Assembly: GCA_049974825.1 (NCBI GenBank)
Contig: JBNGDJ010000049.1
Span: 1-17,358, forward strand
Source of the DNA: JBKHDT01 sp049974825
Lineage (GTDB): Bacteria; Pseudomonadota; Gammaproteobacteria; Halothiobacillales; Halothiobacillaceae
DNA: 17,358 nt
Direction of reading: 5' to 3'
A model generated the notes under the pieces. It saw only the letters and a list, made by a program, of their open reading frames with translations. It searched no databases and was not told where the DNA came from. Below are positions 5,988 through 14,883 of the stretch, piece by piece (the stretch's first letter is position 1; every line of letters starts with the position of its first letter). The position numbers were made by a program, and so were the translations under genes.

Positions 5988-8408
5988 TCAGGCGCTTGTC
6001 GGCTGGTCGTAAAGCGCGTCTTCCAGTTCATGGAGCGCCTGCTCGTAGTCCTTCTTGCTGCCGAAGGCGCCGATGAGCTCCATGGGCGAACCGATCTGGC
6101 TGAAGGGCGACAGGGTAAGCACCTTCGGATCCTCGATCGGCGCGATGCCAGCGTCGGTGTACTTGTCTAGCAACGCGTCCAGGACTTCCTTGGCGGCCCC
6201 TTCGTATTGGGTGAAGTCGTTGCGCTTTCTCACTTGATCGGCGCGCTCGCGTCGGGTCATCGGCGGCTGGTCGTAGACGATGTGACAAATGACATCGAAC
6301 GGATCCGGCTCGGCACCCAGCTTTTTCTTCACGTCGGCGATGAGCTCGTCCCACATCACGCCGTGTTCGGCCAACTCATCGATGATGGCGGCCTTGCGGT
6401 CGGCATGGTCCCAGCGGCGCAGGAACTCCTTGAGCGTGGCAAAGCGTTCCCGCACCTTCTTGCGGGTGTAGTCCGTCAGGCTTTCGGTGATCAGGCTGCC
6501 ATCGGCATCGAGATACTGCACGCGCCGCGCCTGGATGGTGACCTCGACATCATTGACGAAGAATTTTCTGGGCGGTTCATGGTCCGCGCTTGCGCCCTTC
6601 GGGGCAGGCTGGGCCTGGTCACTTTGCCATTGTTCGCCGGGCTCCGGGTCGTAGTCGGCGGGGGTTTCGCCAATGCCTTCGGGGTCGGCTGGAAACTCTT
6701 CTTCGGGCGGGGCAATGCTGTCCTGTGCGCCGTCGGGTTCGTAGACCTGCACCGGCTCGCCGTCAAAGTCGGGGTCGGCAAACAGCTCGGTGGCCTTCTT
6801 GAAGTCGAGAATGGTGAACCAGTGCTTGTTGTAGTCGTCGTTGATGCGGGTGCCGCGGCCGATGATCTGTTTGAACTCGGTCATCGACTGGATGCGCTGG
6901 TCGAGGACGATCAACTTGCAGGTCTGGGCATCGACGCCGGTGGTCATCAGCTTGCTGGTGACAGCGATGACCGGATAGCGCTCTTCGGGGTTGATAAAGT
7001 TGTCCAGCTCGGCCTTGCCCTCGGCCTCGTCGCCGGTGATGCGCATGATGTACTTGCGGTTGTCGGTGACGCGCTGGGCATTGGCGTTCACCAGGGCCTG
7101 GCGCATGCGCTCGGCGTGGTCGATGTTTTCGCAAAAGACGATGGTTTTTTGAAAGGGGTCGGTTTCTTCAAGAAACTGGGTGATGGTGCGGGCGACCAGC
7201 TCGGTGCGCTTTTCCAGGACCAGGGTCTTGTCGAAGTCCTTCTGGTTGTAGATGCGGTCTTCGATCAGTTCGCCGTGCTTGTCGACCTGGCCCTTGGCGG
7301 GTCGCCAGCCCTGCAGGTCGCGGTCGATGTCGATGCGCACCACCTTGTAGGGCGCGAGAAAGCCGTCCTGGATGCCTTGCTTGAGCGAGTAGGTATAGAC
7401 CGGCTCGCCGAAGTAGTCGATGTTGGAGACTTCCCTGGTTTCCTTTGGCGTGGCGGTCAGGCCGATGTGGGTGGCCGAGGAGAAATGGTCGAGAATGGCG
7501 CGCCAGGCTGAATCCTCGGCAGCACTGCCCCGGTGACATTCGTCGACTACCACCAGGTCGAAGAAGTCCGGCGAGAACTGCCTGTAAATGTTCTTTTCGT
7601 CGTCGCTGCCGGTGACGGCCTGATACAGCGAGAGATAGATTTCGAAGGACTTGTCGACCCGGCGGTTGCTCACCTTGGTCATGGCCTGGCCGAAGGGCTT
7701 GAAGTCGTTGTTCTTGGTCTGGTCGACGAGGATGTTGCGGTCGGCGAGAAACAGGATTCGCTTTTTCTTCTTTGCCTTCCACAGGCGCCAGATGATCTGG
7801 AAGGCGGTGAAGGTCTTGCCCGTGCCGGTGGCCATGACCAGCAGGATGCGATCCTGCCCGCGGGCGACGGCCTCGACCGTGCGGTTGATGGCCACGATTT
7901 GGTAGTAGCGCGGCGTGCGCCCGCTGCCGTCGTCGTAGTAGGCCTGCTCGACCGTTTCCTGCGCGTCGTCGCCCAGGCCTTTCCATCGGCAGTATTTTTT
8001 CCAGAGCGTGTCGGGCGAGGGAAATTCGCTGAGCTTGAGATGGGTTTCGACCGCGGGTTCTTGTCCGGTGCGGTCATGAAAGACGAAACCGTCGCCGTTG
8101 CTGGTGAAGGCGAAGGGCACGTCCAGCGCGTCGGCATATTCGAGCGCCTGCTGCATGCCGTCGCCAGGCTGGTGCTTGTTGTCCTTGGCCTCGATAACGG
8201 CGATGGGCTGGTTCTTGCGGTGGCTGAGGACGTAGTCGGCACGCCGGCGTCGGCCGCGAATGTGCATTCGGCCACGGACAATGATCCGCCCGGCGGTCAG
8301 GGGGAATTCCTCGCGCAGTTGGGTCTGGATGTCCCAGCCGGCCTGCTCAATGGCGGGCAGGATGAACTTGGTGCAGATGTCTCGTTCAGATAGGGCGCGC
8401 TTGTCCAT
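5988..8408 (-). CDS. hsdR: Type I restriction endonuclease subunit HsdR (EcoEI-like)
   Basis: HsdR (806 residues) is the motor and nuclease of the complex: it pulls DNA using ATP and cuts away from the recognition site. The N-terminal nuclease core has Asp58 (RADYVL) and Glu73-x-Lys75 (AVIEAKD). The superfamily 2 helicase follows: Walker A ATGTGKT (193-199), DECH (289-292), LTATP (317-321) and motif VI QIIGRGTR (514-521). The C-terminal third is the EcoEI_R_C-type region. The ATG at 8408 has only a weak upstream AGGA; no better in-frame start exists. It is the first gene of the operon. Just past its TGA, another frame (minus strand, down to a stop at 5927-5929) reads APDTAAAGRWFEELLDHDG, which looks like protein, so the natural C-terminus may be longer and lost by a one-base change or sequencing error. 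Confidence 0.96.
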   Translation of the reverse strand: MDKRALSERDICTKFILPAIEQAGWDIQTQLREEFPLTAGRIIVRGRMHIRGRRRRADYVLSHRKNQPIAVIEAKDNKHQPGDGMQQALEYADALDVPFAFTSNGDGFVFHDRTGQEPAVETHLKLSEFPSPDTLWKKYCRWKGLGDDAQETVEQAYYDDGSGRTPRYYQIVAINRTVEAVARGQDRILLVMATGTGKTFTAFQIIWRLWKAKKKKRILFLADRNILVDQTKNNDFKPFGQAMTKVSNRRVDKSFEIYLSLYQAVTGSDDEKNIYRQFSPDFFDLVVVDECHRGSAAEDSAWRAILDHFSSATHIGLTATPKETREVSNIDYFGEPVYTYSLKQGIQDGFLAPYKVVRIDIDRDLQGWRPAKGQVDKHGELIEDRIYNQKDFDKTLVLEKRTELVARTITQFLEETDPFQKTIVFCENIDHAERMRQALVNANAQRVTDNRKYIMRITGDEAEGKAELDNFINPEERYPVIAVTSKLMTTGVDAQTCKLIVLDQRIQSMTEFKQIIGRGTRINDDYNKHWFTILDFKKATELFADPDFDGEPVQVYEPDGAQDSIAPPEEEFPADPEGIGETPADYDPEPGEQWQSDQAQPAPKGASADHEPPRKFFVNDVEVTIQARRVQYLDADGSLITESLTDYTRKKVRERFATLKEFLRRWDHADRKAAIIDELAEHGVMWDELIADVKKKLGAEPDPFDVICHIVYDQPPMTRRERADQVRKRNDFTQYEGAAKEVLDALLDKYTDAGIAPIEDPKVLTLSPFSQIGSPMELIGAFGSKKDYEQALHELEDALYDQPTSA

Positions 8409-8493
8409 GCTCGGTTGTTTGTCCTGGCATCTGTCTGCGGGAGGTGGGGCCAGTGCTCGGCAGGGCCGGGCTTTGGTGCTCGGGTGGTTGCTG

Positions 8494-8515
8494 CCTGATT
8501 TTCAGGATTTTCAGG
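8494..8515. promoter_or_regulatory. Palindrome plus half-site upstream of hsdR
   Basis: CCTGA-TTT-TCAGG (8494-8506) is a perfect inverted repeat, and TTTTCAGG occurs again at 8508-8515. It lies about 86 nt upstream of the hsdR start, a position suited to an operator. No C-protein or other regulator gene is seen nearby, so any binding protein is unknown. Confidence 0.35.
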
Positions 8516-8792
8516 TGTGGGCAAAACCCGTCGGCCAATCAAGCCGGATGGGGCAATGGTAGCGTAAAAAACCGGGGTTGAATTGACCCATCCAGCCATG
8601 CGCGGGGTCTTTTTCTGCTGGTCAGAACCTGTGCATGGGCCGCGGCGTTTCGGGAGGTGGGTCTCCCGGTTGCCGGGCGGGATGCAATCATTCGGCGCGA
8701 TGATTCCTGCGCTGTGGTTGCGGTGATGAGGTTGGCCCAACGATGCCAATCGGTCGGGGAAGGGGTATACTGCCGGCTTCGCGGCGATGCCG

Positions 8793-8820
8793 TTGACAGC
8801 TTGTTTCCCGCTGCTAGAGT
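8793..8820 (+). promoter_or_regulatory. Sigma-70-like promoter facing alaC
   Basis: TTGACA (8793-8798) matches the -35 consensus exactly, and TAGAGT (8815-8820) matches the -10 at four of six positions, with a 16-nt spacer. It would start a leader of about 210 nt ahead of alaC. The position and orientation suit the alaC-hom operon. Confidence 0.45.
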
Positions 8821-9036
8821 GTCCGGTCCTTGTCTGCCGGCCCGCGAGGAATATGTCCGAGCACAGGCCCATGTGGACTTGTGCGGCAACTTCTGGCCGG
8901 TGCTCCGCGATTTTCAATGGCTTGCGCTGGCGTGCCGTCCGGCATGCCTGCGCTGCACCGGCAGGCGTGACTTGCGTACGGGCCTTCTCCGGCCAGTCTC
9001 GCCCCATTCACTTCCAGACCCATCGATACCGCCACC

Positions 9037-10239
9037 GTGAACGATCAATTCACCCGCATCAACCGGCTTCCCCCCTACGTTTTCAATATTGTCGGAGAAC
9101 TCAAGGCCAAGGCCCGGGCCCGGGGCGAGGACATTATTGACTTCGGGATGGGCAACCCGGACCAGCCGACGCCCGAGCACATCGTGGAAAAGCTGGTGGA
9201 GGTCGCCCGGCGTGGCGATACCCACCGCTATTCGCAGTCCAAGGGCATTCCGCGTCTGCGCCGGGCGATCTGCAACTGGTACAAGACCCGCTACGACGTG
9301 GACCTGGACCCGGAGCGCGAGGCCATTGTGACGATCGGCTCGAAGGAGGGGCTGGGGCACCTTGCCATCGCGACGCTGTCGGCGGGCGATACGGTGCTGG
9401 TGCCGAACCCGGCTTACCCGATCCATCCCTATGGCAGCGTGATCGCGGATGCGGACATCCGCCACGTGCGCCTGACGCCGGGGGTGGATTTCTTCGAGGA
9501 GTTGCAGCGGGCCATCAAGGAGACTTGGCCGAAGCCGAAGATGCTGATCCTGAACTTTCCGGGCAATCCGACGACGCAGTGCGTGGATCTGGAGTTCTTC
9601 GAGAAAGTGGTGGCGATCTGCCGGGAGGCGGGCATCTGGATCGTGCATGACCTGGCCTACGCGGACATCGTGTTCGACGGCTACAAGGCGCCGTCGATTC
9701 TGGAGGTGCCTGGGGCCAAGGACATTGCGGTGGAGTTTTTCACGCTGTCCAAGAGCTACAACATGCCCGGCTGGCGCGTGGGCTTCATGGTCGGCAACCC
9801 GACGCTGGTCAATGCGCTGGCGCGGATGAAGTCGTATTTCGACTACGGGACGTTTACGCCGATCCAGGTGGCGGCCATTCTGGCGCTGGAGGGCGATCAG
9901 AGCTGCGTGGCGGAGATCTGCGAGATGTACCGCAAGCGGCGCGACGTGCTTTGCGACGGTTTGAACGCGGCCGGCTGGCAGGTGGAGAAGCCGAAGGCGA
10001 CGATGTTCGTTTGGGCGAAGATTCCCGAGCAGTACGCGCACCTGGGGTCGCTGGAATTTACCAAGCTGCTGATCGAGGAGGCCAAGGTGGCGGTGTCGCC
10101 GGGTGTGGGCTTTGGCAGCTACGGGGATGACCATGTGCGGTTTTCCCTGATTGAAAACGAACACCGGACACGGCAGGCGCTGCGGGGCATCAAGGCGATG
10201 TTCCGCAAGGACGGCGTGGCCGGCGGGGATACGGCATGA
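9037..10239 (+). CDS. alaC: Alanine transaminase, AlaC type (PLP, class I/II)
   Basis: This 400-residue cytoplasmic aminotransferase is expected to convert pyruvate and glutamate to alanine and 2-oxoglutarate. It is a fold-type I PLP enzyme: IIDFGMGNPDQPTP near the N-terminus (33-46), NFPGNPTT (173-180), HDLAYAD with Asp205 and Tyr208, the Schiff-base lysine Lys239 in LSKSYNMPGWR, and the substrate-carboxylate arginine Arg368 in VRFSL. The GTG at 9037 is chosen because the translation from it (NDQFTRINRLPPYVFNI) matches the usual start of AlaC-like proteins; its ribosome binding site is weak. Its stop overlaps the hom ATG as ATGA. Similar proteins are sometimes labelled LL-diaminopimelate aminotransferase, so the exact substrate is less certain than the family. 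Confidence 0.92.
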   Translation: MNDQFTRINRLPPYVFNIVGELKAKARARGEDIIDFGMGNPDQPTPEHIVEKLVEVARRGDTHRYSQSKGIPRLRRAICNWYKTRYDVDLDPEREAIVTIGSKEGLGHLAIATLSAGDTVLVPNPAYPIHPYGSVIADADIRHVRLTPGVDFFEELQRAIKETWPKPKMLILNFPGNPTTQCVDLEFFEKVVAICREAGIWIVHDLAYADIVFDGYKAPSILEVPGAKDIAVEFFTLSKSYNMPGWRVGFMVGNPTLVNALARMKSYFDYGTFTPIQVAAILALEGDQSCVAEICEMYRKRRDVLCDGLNAAGWQVEKPKATMFVWAKIPEQYAHLGSLEFTKLLIEEAKVAVSPGVGFGSYGDDHVRFSLIENEHRTRQALRGIKAMFRKDGVAGGDTA

Positions 10240-11570
10240 AACAAACGGAAGCGAACAACAAGCCAATGAAGGTCGGACTGCTGGGCCTTGGCACGGTGGG
10301 TGGCGGCGTGGTGAACGTGCTGGCGCGCAATGCCGAGGAGATTGCCCGTCGGGCGGGGCGGCGCATCGAGGTGGTGCACGCGGCGGCTCGCCGGCTGGAT
10401 GCCCCGCGCATCTGCCCGACAGACGGGATTCTGCTGACAACCAACCCGATGGAGGTGGTCGAGAACCCGGACGTGGACGTGGTGGTCGAGCTGATGGGCG
10501 GAATGCGCCCGGCCGGGGACTTGATCCGCCGCGCGCTGTCGCTGGGCAAGCCGGTGGTGACGGCCAACAAGGCGCTGATTGCGCTGGAAGGCGGCGAGCT
10601 GTTCGAGATCGCGCAGGATAACGGGTCGCTGGTGGCCTTCGAGGCGGCGGTGGCCGGGGGAATCCCGATCATCAAGGCGATGCGCGAGGGGCTGGCGGGC
10701 AACCGGATCGAGTGGCTGGCCGGGATTATCAATGGCACCGGCAATTTCATCCTGACCGCGATGCGGGACGAGGGCCGGGATTTCGAGGATGTGCTGGCCG
10801 AGGCGCAGCGGCTCGGTTATGCGGAGGCGGATCCGACCTTCGATGTGGAGGGCGTGGACGCGGCGCACAAGCTGACGATCCTGGCGGCGATTGCCTTCGG
10901 GATGCCGCTGAAGTTCGACGAGGTGTACACCGAGGGCATTTCCTCGCTGACCCGCGAGGACGTGGCCTATGCCGAGGAGCTGGGCTACGGCATCAAGCAT
11001 TTGGGCATCGCCCGGCGGCGCGAGGAGGGTGTGGAGCTGCGGGTGCACCCGACGTTGATTCCTGCCCGGCGCCTGATCGCCAATGTGGACGGGGTCAAGA
11101 ACGCGGTCCTGGTGTGGGGCGATGCAGTCGGCCCGACGCTTTACTACGGGGCCGGGGCGGGCGACGAGCCCACGGCTTCGGCAGTGGTGGCGGACCTGGT
11201 GGACGTGGTGCGGACACTGACGGCGGACCCGACACACCGGGTGCCGCATCTGGCGGTGGTGCCGGATCAACTGACCGACATGCCGGTGCTGCCGATCGAC
11301 CAGGTGCGCACGGCCTACTACCTGCGGCTGGAGGCCTACGACCAGCCGGGTGTGCTCGCGGATATCACGCGGATTCTGGCCGATGCGGGCATCAGCATCG
11401 AGGCGATGATTCAGAAGGAGGCCGGCGAGGATTCGTCCTATCTGCCAATCATTATCCTCACGCATCAGGTGATCGAGTCGGCGATGAACGAGGCCATCGA
11501 GCAAATCGAGGGGCTCGGCACGGTGCGCTCGCCGATCACGCGCATCCGCGTTGAATCCCTTGCCGGCTGA
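10236..11570 (+). CDS. hom: Homoserine dehydrogenase
   Basis: It reduces aspartate semialdehyde to homoserine with NAD(P)H, the branch point to threonine and methionine. The 444 residues show the Rossmann motif GLGTVG (17-22), TANKALIA with Lys112, the catalytic pair Asp208 and Lys212 in GVDAAHKL, and a C-terminal ACT domain (about 358-435) that usually senses threonine. This is the monofunctional form, with no aspartate kinase. The ATG at 10236 overlaps the alaC stop; a second ATG at 10266 (MKVGLLGLGT) is a plausible alternative with GGAAG upstream. thrC, often next after hom, is not here. Confidence 0.96.
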   Translation: MKQTEANNKPMKVGLLGLGTVGGGVVNVLARNAEEIARRAGRRIEVVHAAARRLDAPRICPTDGILLTTNPMEVVENPDVDVVVELMGGMRPAGDLIRRALSLGKPVVTANKALIALEGGELFEIAQDNGSLVAFEAAVAGGIPIIKAMREGLAGNRIEWLAGIINGTGNFILTAMRDEGRDFEDVLAEAQRLGYAEADPTFDVEGVDAAHKLTILAAIAFGMPLKFDEVYTEGISSLTREDVAYAEELGYGIKHLGIARRREEGVELRVHPTLIPARRLIANVDGVKNAVLVWGDAVGPTLYYGAGAGDEPTASAVVADLVDVVRTLTADPTHRVPHLAVVPDQLTDMPVLPIDQVRTAYYLRLEAYDQPGVLADITRILADAGISIEAMIQKEAGEDSSYLPIIILTHQVIESAMNEAIEQIEGLGTVRSPITRIRVESLAG

Positions 11571-11586
11571 CGGGGTACCTGCCGCG

Positions 11587-12603
11587 ATGAATGCTGCCCC
11601 GTCGCTGCCGCCGCTCTCGCTGGTCATCCCGATGTTCGACGAGCAGGACAACGTCCTGCCGATGCTCGAACGCATCGAGGAGGCTCTGGCTTCTTATTCC
11701 GGCCCCTGGGAGGTGCTGCTGATCGACGACGGCAGCGCGGACCAGACCGCGCGGCGGATGGCCGAGGGACGGGAACGACATGGCAGCCACGTGCGGCCGA
11801 TCCTGCTTCGGCGCAATTTTGGTCAGACCGCGGCGATGCAGGCGGGCATCGATCTTGCCCGGGGCGAGGTGATCGCGACGCTCGACGGCGATCTGCAAAA
11901 CGACCCGGTGGACATCCCGCGCATGGTGGCGCGTCTGGTTGACGAGGATCTGGACCTGGTTGCCGGATGGCGCAAGAACCGTCAGGACAATCTCTGGCTG
12001 CGTAAGGTGCCCTCGCGGATCGCCAACCGGCTGATCCGCAAGATTACCGGGGTGGAGCTGCACGACTACGGTTGCTCGCTCAAGATCTTCCGGGCGGAGG
12101 TCATCAAGGGCGTGCGCCTTTACGGCGAGATGCACCGCTTTATCCCGGCCTGGATGGCGACGCATACCGCGCCCAGTCGCATCGCCGAAGAGGTGGTCAC
12201 TCATCACCCGCGTACGCGCGGCGTGTCGAAGTACGGGATCTCCCGAACGTTCCGGGTCATTATCGATCTGCTGAGCGTTTATTTCTTTATGCGTTTCGCG
12301 GCGCGTCCGGCGCATTTCTTCGGCAGCCTTGGGATGGCCTTCGGGGTGGTGGGCGCAGGAATCCTTGCCTATCTGTTTGGCCTCAAGCTGCTGGGCGCGG
12401 ACATCGGGGACCGGCCGCTGCTGCTGGTCGGGATCATGTCGGTGCTGATTTCCGTGCAGATCCTGACCACGGGGGTGCTTTCCGAGATGCTCTCGCGCAC
12501 CTATTACGAAGTGCAGGCGCGCCGATCCTACGTGTTGCGTCACGAGCAGGATGCCGAGGCCGAGGGCGCGGGCTGGCGCAACCCCGGGGAGGGGGCGTCT
12601 TGA
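11587..12603 (+). CDS. Membrane GT2 glycosyltransferase (ArnC/GtrB/DPM1-like)
   Basis: This 338-residue enzyme probably moves a sugar from a nucleotide-sugar onto a polyprenyl phosphate at the inner face of the cytoplasmic membrane. The GT-A domain starts with LVIPMFDEQDNV (12-23), then LLIDDGSADQT (44-54) and the metal-binding DGD (100-102) in ATLDGDLQNDP. Two hydrophobic helices follow at about 244-268 and 277-299, with a charged cytoplasmic tail, as in polyisoprenyl-phosphate glycosyltransferases. I chose the ATG at 11587, 16 nt after hom; a TTG further upstream would overlap hom and add a tail without family character. Its stop overlaps the next gene. The sugar cannot be told from sequence. 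Confidence 0.9.
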   Translation: MNAAPSLPPLSLVIPMFDEQDNVLPMLERIEEALASYSGPWEVLLIDDGSADQTARRMAEGRERHGSHVRPILLRRNFGQTAAMQAGIDLARGEVIATLDGDLQNDPVDIPRMVARLVDEDLDLVAGWRKNRQDNLWLRKVPSRIANRLIRKITGVELHDYGCSLKIFRAEVIKGVRLYGEMHRFIPAWMATHTAPSRIAEEVVTHHPRTRGVSKYGISRTFRVIIDLLSVYFFMRFAARPAHFFGSLGMAFGVVGAGILAYLFGLKLLGADIGDRPLLLVGIMSVLISVQILTTGVLSEMLSRTYYEVQARRSYVLRHEQDAEAEGAGWRNPGEGAS

Positions 12604-13403
12604 CTGCCCCGAAATCGGCCCGCCCGACCGTCTCGCCTGTTGCCTGCGGGACGATGATTGTCGCCTCGCTGGCCCTGGTGGTCCTGGTGATGGTGCCGGA
12701 TGGGCGGGAGGCACTTTTTGCCTGGCTTAATCCGCTGGGCGGATGGGTACCGGCGTTCTGGAGCGGGCTTTCGGCGCTTGGTGACACGCTGCTGGCCCTG
12801 GCCTTGCTGCTGCCGCTTCTGCTCTGGCGCCCGTCGCTGGCACCTCTGCTGGCCTGGTCCGCCCTGATTGCCACGGCGGTGACGCATACGCTCAAACCGT
12901 TGTTGGACGTGGCGCGGCCGGCCGGAGTTTTGTCTTCCGATCAACTGATCGTGCTCGGGCACACTCTGACTACGGAGGCATTTCCCTCCGGTCACACGGT
13001 GACGGCCTTTGCACTGGCGGGCCTGCTTCTGGTGGGACTGGGGCTGAAAGGCTGGCGAGCCGGGGTCGTGCTGGCGCTGGCGGCGCTGATCGGCCTGTCG
13101 CGGATTGCGGTGGGCGCGCACTGGCCGACGGATGTACTGGCGGGCGCGCTGATCGGCTGGGCGTCGGTGCTGGCCGCGGCCGTACTGCTCTGGCGCTGGC
13201 CGGTGCTGAAAGGGGGGCGGTGGCTGTTTTTCGGGACAGCCTTCGTGCTGGCCGGCTGCGTGGTGACCGTGCCTTTCTTCGATACGGGGTACCCGGAGGG
13301 GCTCTGGATGAATGCGCTAGTGGTGGCCTGGGGAGTTACCGGCAGTTTTTTTCTTCTGCGCGGTCGGAAACTGAGGGGCGAAGCCCTGTTCAAAGGGGCA
13401 TGA
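12600..13403 (+). CDS. PAP2-family membrane phosphatase
   Basis: This 267-residue membrane protein has all three motifs of PAP2 phosphatases: KPLLDVARP (Lys99...Arg106-Pro107), PSGH (129-132) and SRIAVGAHWPTD (Ser167 to Asp178), with His132 and His174 as catalytic histidines. About six hydrophobic segments fit the family. Likely substrates are lipid phosphates such as undecaprenyl diphosphate or lipid A phosphates. The TTG at 12600 overlaps the glycosyltransferase stop (TTGA) and has GGGGAGGGGG just upstream, which supports this unusual start; an ATG about 18 codons in is the alternative. Tight coupling to a polyprenyl-phosphate glycosyltransferase suggests joint work in envelope modification or recycling of the carrier lipid. 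Confidence 0.88.
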   Translation: MTAPKSARPTVSPVACGTMIVASLALVVLVMVPDGREALFAWLNPLGGWVPAFWSGLSALGDTLLALALLLPLLLWRPSLAPLLAWSALIATAVTHTLKPLLDVARPAGVLSSDQLIVLGHTLTTEAFPSGHTVTAFALAGLLLVGLGLKGWRAGVVLALAALIGLSRIAVGAHWPTDVLAGALIGWASVLAAAVLLWRWPVLKGGRWLFFGTAFVLAGCVVTVPFFDTGYPEGLWMNALVVAWGVTGSFFLLRGRKLRGEALFKGA

Positions 13404-13497
13404 ACGGGTATGGGCGCAGGTCGATGGAATTGGGGATCACGGTGTGCCGCGGCGGGGGATGTGCCGTGGTGCCGGCGTTCAAGGGGCGTTTGAACCG

Positions 13498-14751
13498 ATG
13501 TCGCTGATTGCCCTGGGGCTGAACCACAAGACCGCGCCTGTGGACGTGCGCGAGCGCATTGCCTTCGGGCCGGAGCGTATTCGCGACGCGCTGCAGGGCT
13601 TGGTGCGCGATTGCGGCGCAAGGGAGGCGGCCATCGTCTCGACCTGCAACCGCACGGAAATCTACACGGATACGCGCTGCCTGAAAGACGGGTTGATCGC
13701 CTGGCTCTCTGATTACCATGAGATGACCGATGATCTTTTGCGTCCCTACATGTACGCGCACGAGGACGAGGCGGCCATTCGTCACCTGATGCGGGTGGCC
13801 TGCGGCCTCGATTCGCTGGTGCTGGGCGAACCGCAGATCCTCGGGCAGATCAAGACGGCCTTCACTACCGCCAGCGAGGCGCGCACGGTCGGGCCGACGC
13901 TGAACCGGTTGTTTCAGCGCGCCTTTCAAGTCGCCAAGCAGGTGCGCACGGACACGGCCATCGGAGCAAGCCCGGTGTCCGTGGCTTTTGCCGCGGTTTC
14001 TCTGGCACGGCAGATATTCGGGGCCTTTTCCGACAAGACCGCGCTGCTGGTCGGGGCCGGGGAGACCATCGAGCTCGCGGCCCGGCACCTCTCGGCGCAG
14101 GGTCTTCGACAGGTGATCGTGGCCAACCGGACGGTTGATCGCGCGCGTTCGCTGGCTGATGCCTTCGGGGGTGAGGCGATTGCGCTGGGTGAGATGTCAG
14201 GCCACCTGCATCGGGCGGATATCGTGATTTCGTCCACGGCCAGCCCGGTTCCGGTGCTCGGCAAGGGCGCAGTCGAAAGTGCCATCCGCAAGCGCAAGCG
14301 CCGACCGATGTTTATGGTGGATATTGCCGTTCCCCGGGACATCGAGCAGGAAGTCGGGTCCATGGAGGATGTGTATCTCTACACCGTGGATGACCTGGAA
14401 TCGGTGATCGAGGAGGGACAGAAGTCTCGGCAGGAGGCCGCGGGGCAGGCCGAGAAGATCATAGAAAAACAGGTTCGCCAGTTTGTTGAGTGGCTGCGGC
14501 TGCAAAGCGGCGGCGAAACCATCCGCGCATTCCGCGAGGCCGCCTACGGCCACCGGGACGAGGTGCTGGCGCGGGCCCTGGCGCAGATCAAGCGCGGCAA
14601 GGACCCGGAGCAGGCGATGGCATATCTGGCCAATACCTTGACCAATCAGCTGATCCACGGCCCGACCGTCCGGCTGCGGGAAGCCTGCGCCGAAGGGGAT
14701 GTCGAGGCGCTCAACGCTTTGCGACGGCTCCTGGACATCGACGAAACCTGA
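13498..14751 (+). CDS. hemA: Glutamyl-tRNA reductase
   Basis: HemA reduces glutamyl-tRNA(Glu) to glutamate-1-semialdehyde, the first committed step of tetrapyrrole synthesis by the C5 route. The 417 residues show GLNHKTAPVDVRE (7-19), the nucleophile Cys50 in STCNRTEIY (48-56), GLDSLVLGEPQILGQIK (103-119), the NADPH motif VGAGETIE (185-192) and the C-terminal dimerisation helices. Length is normal. The ATG at 13498 gives the canonical MSLIALGLNH start, with AAGGGG about 11 nt upstream. It follows the PAP2 gene by 94 nt. A short hairpin (14753-14770) lies right after the stop but has no T-run. Confidence 0.97.
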   Translation: MSLIALGLNHKTAPVDVRERIAFGPERIRDALQGLVRDCGAREAAIVSTCNRTEIYTDTRCLKDGLIAWLSDYHEMTDDLLRPYMYAHEDEAAIRHLMRVACGLDSLVLGEPQILGQIKTAFTTASEARTVGPTLNRLFQRAFQVAKQVRTDTAIGASPVSVAFAAVSLARQIFGAFSDKTALLVGAGETIELAARHLSAQGLRQVIVANRTVDRARSLADAFGGEAIALGEMSGHLHRADIVISSTASPVPVLGKGAVESAIRKRKRRPMFMVDIAVPRDIEQEVGSMEDVYLYTVDDLESVIEEGQKSRQEAAGQAEKIIEKQVRQFVEWLRLQSGGETIRAFREAAYGHRDEVLARALAQIKRGKDPEQAMAYLANTLTNQLIHGPTVRLREACAEGDVEALNALRRLLDIDET

Positions 14752-14883
14752 GCGAGAACCAGGGGTCTCGGACAGCGCGTCGGGTGGTGGCTTGAGTGTT
14801 TCTTGCTACCGGGGCGGCCGGAGGCTGTCGCAGGTGGGTTCGCTGAATGGGGCTTGATTGGCTGGCGATTCGGGAGGGGCGTG

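Larger units (their letters stand above)
8409..9036. other. Gene-free spacer between divergent units
   Basis: This 628-nt spacer separates hsdR (leftward) from alaC (rightward). I find no convincing protein gene: the frames here have no recognisable domain, and arginine/cysteine-rich translations suggest shadow reading. It contains small hairpins (CGGGAG/CTCCCG at 8651-8668), a palindrome at 8494-8506 and a rightward promoter-like pair at 8793-8820. It should hold the promoters of both flanking operons. Confidence 0.6.

Noticed and set aside
4742..7511. Long plus-strand frames opposite hsdM and hsdR
   Set aside because: Antisense shadows of high-GC genes; the minus-strand frames have full enzyme motifs.
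8555..8590. Minus-strand GGGT/ACCC hairpin followed by six T
   Set aside because: Only a four-pair stem and no gene ends to its right on that strand, so a terminator call is not supported.
8657..9140. Plus-strand frames upstream of and into alaC
   Set aside because: Cys/Arg-rich translations without motifs or ribosome binding sites; part overlaps the clear alaC start.
13400..13507. 35-codon frame starting in ATGA overlap with the PAP2 stop
   Set aside because: Very short, Gly/Arg-rich, overlaps the hemA start and has no recognised relative; probably chance.
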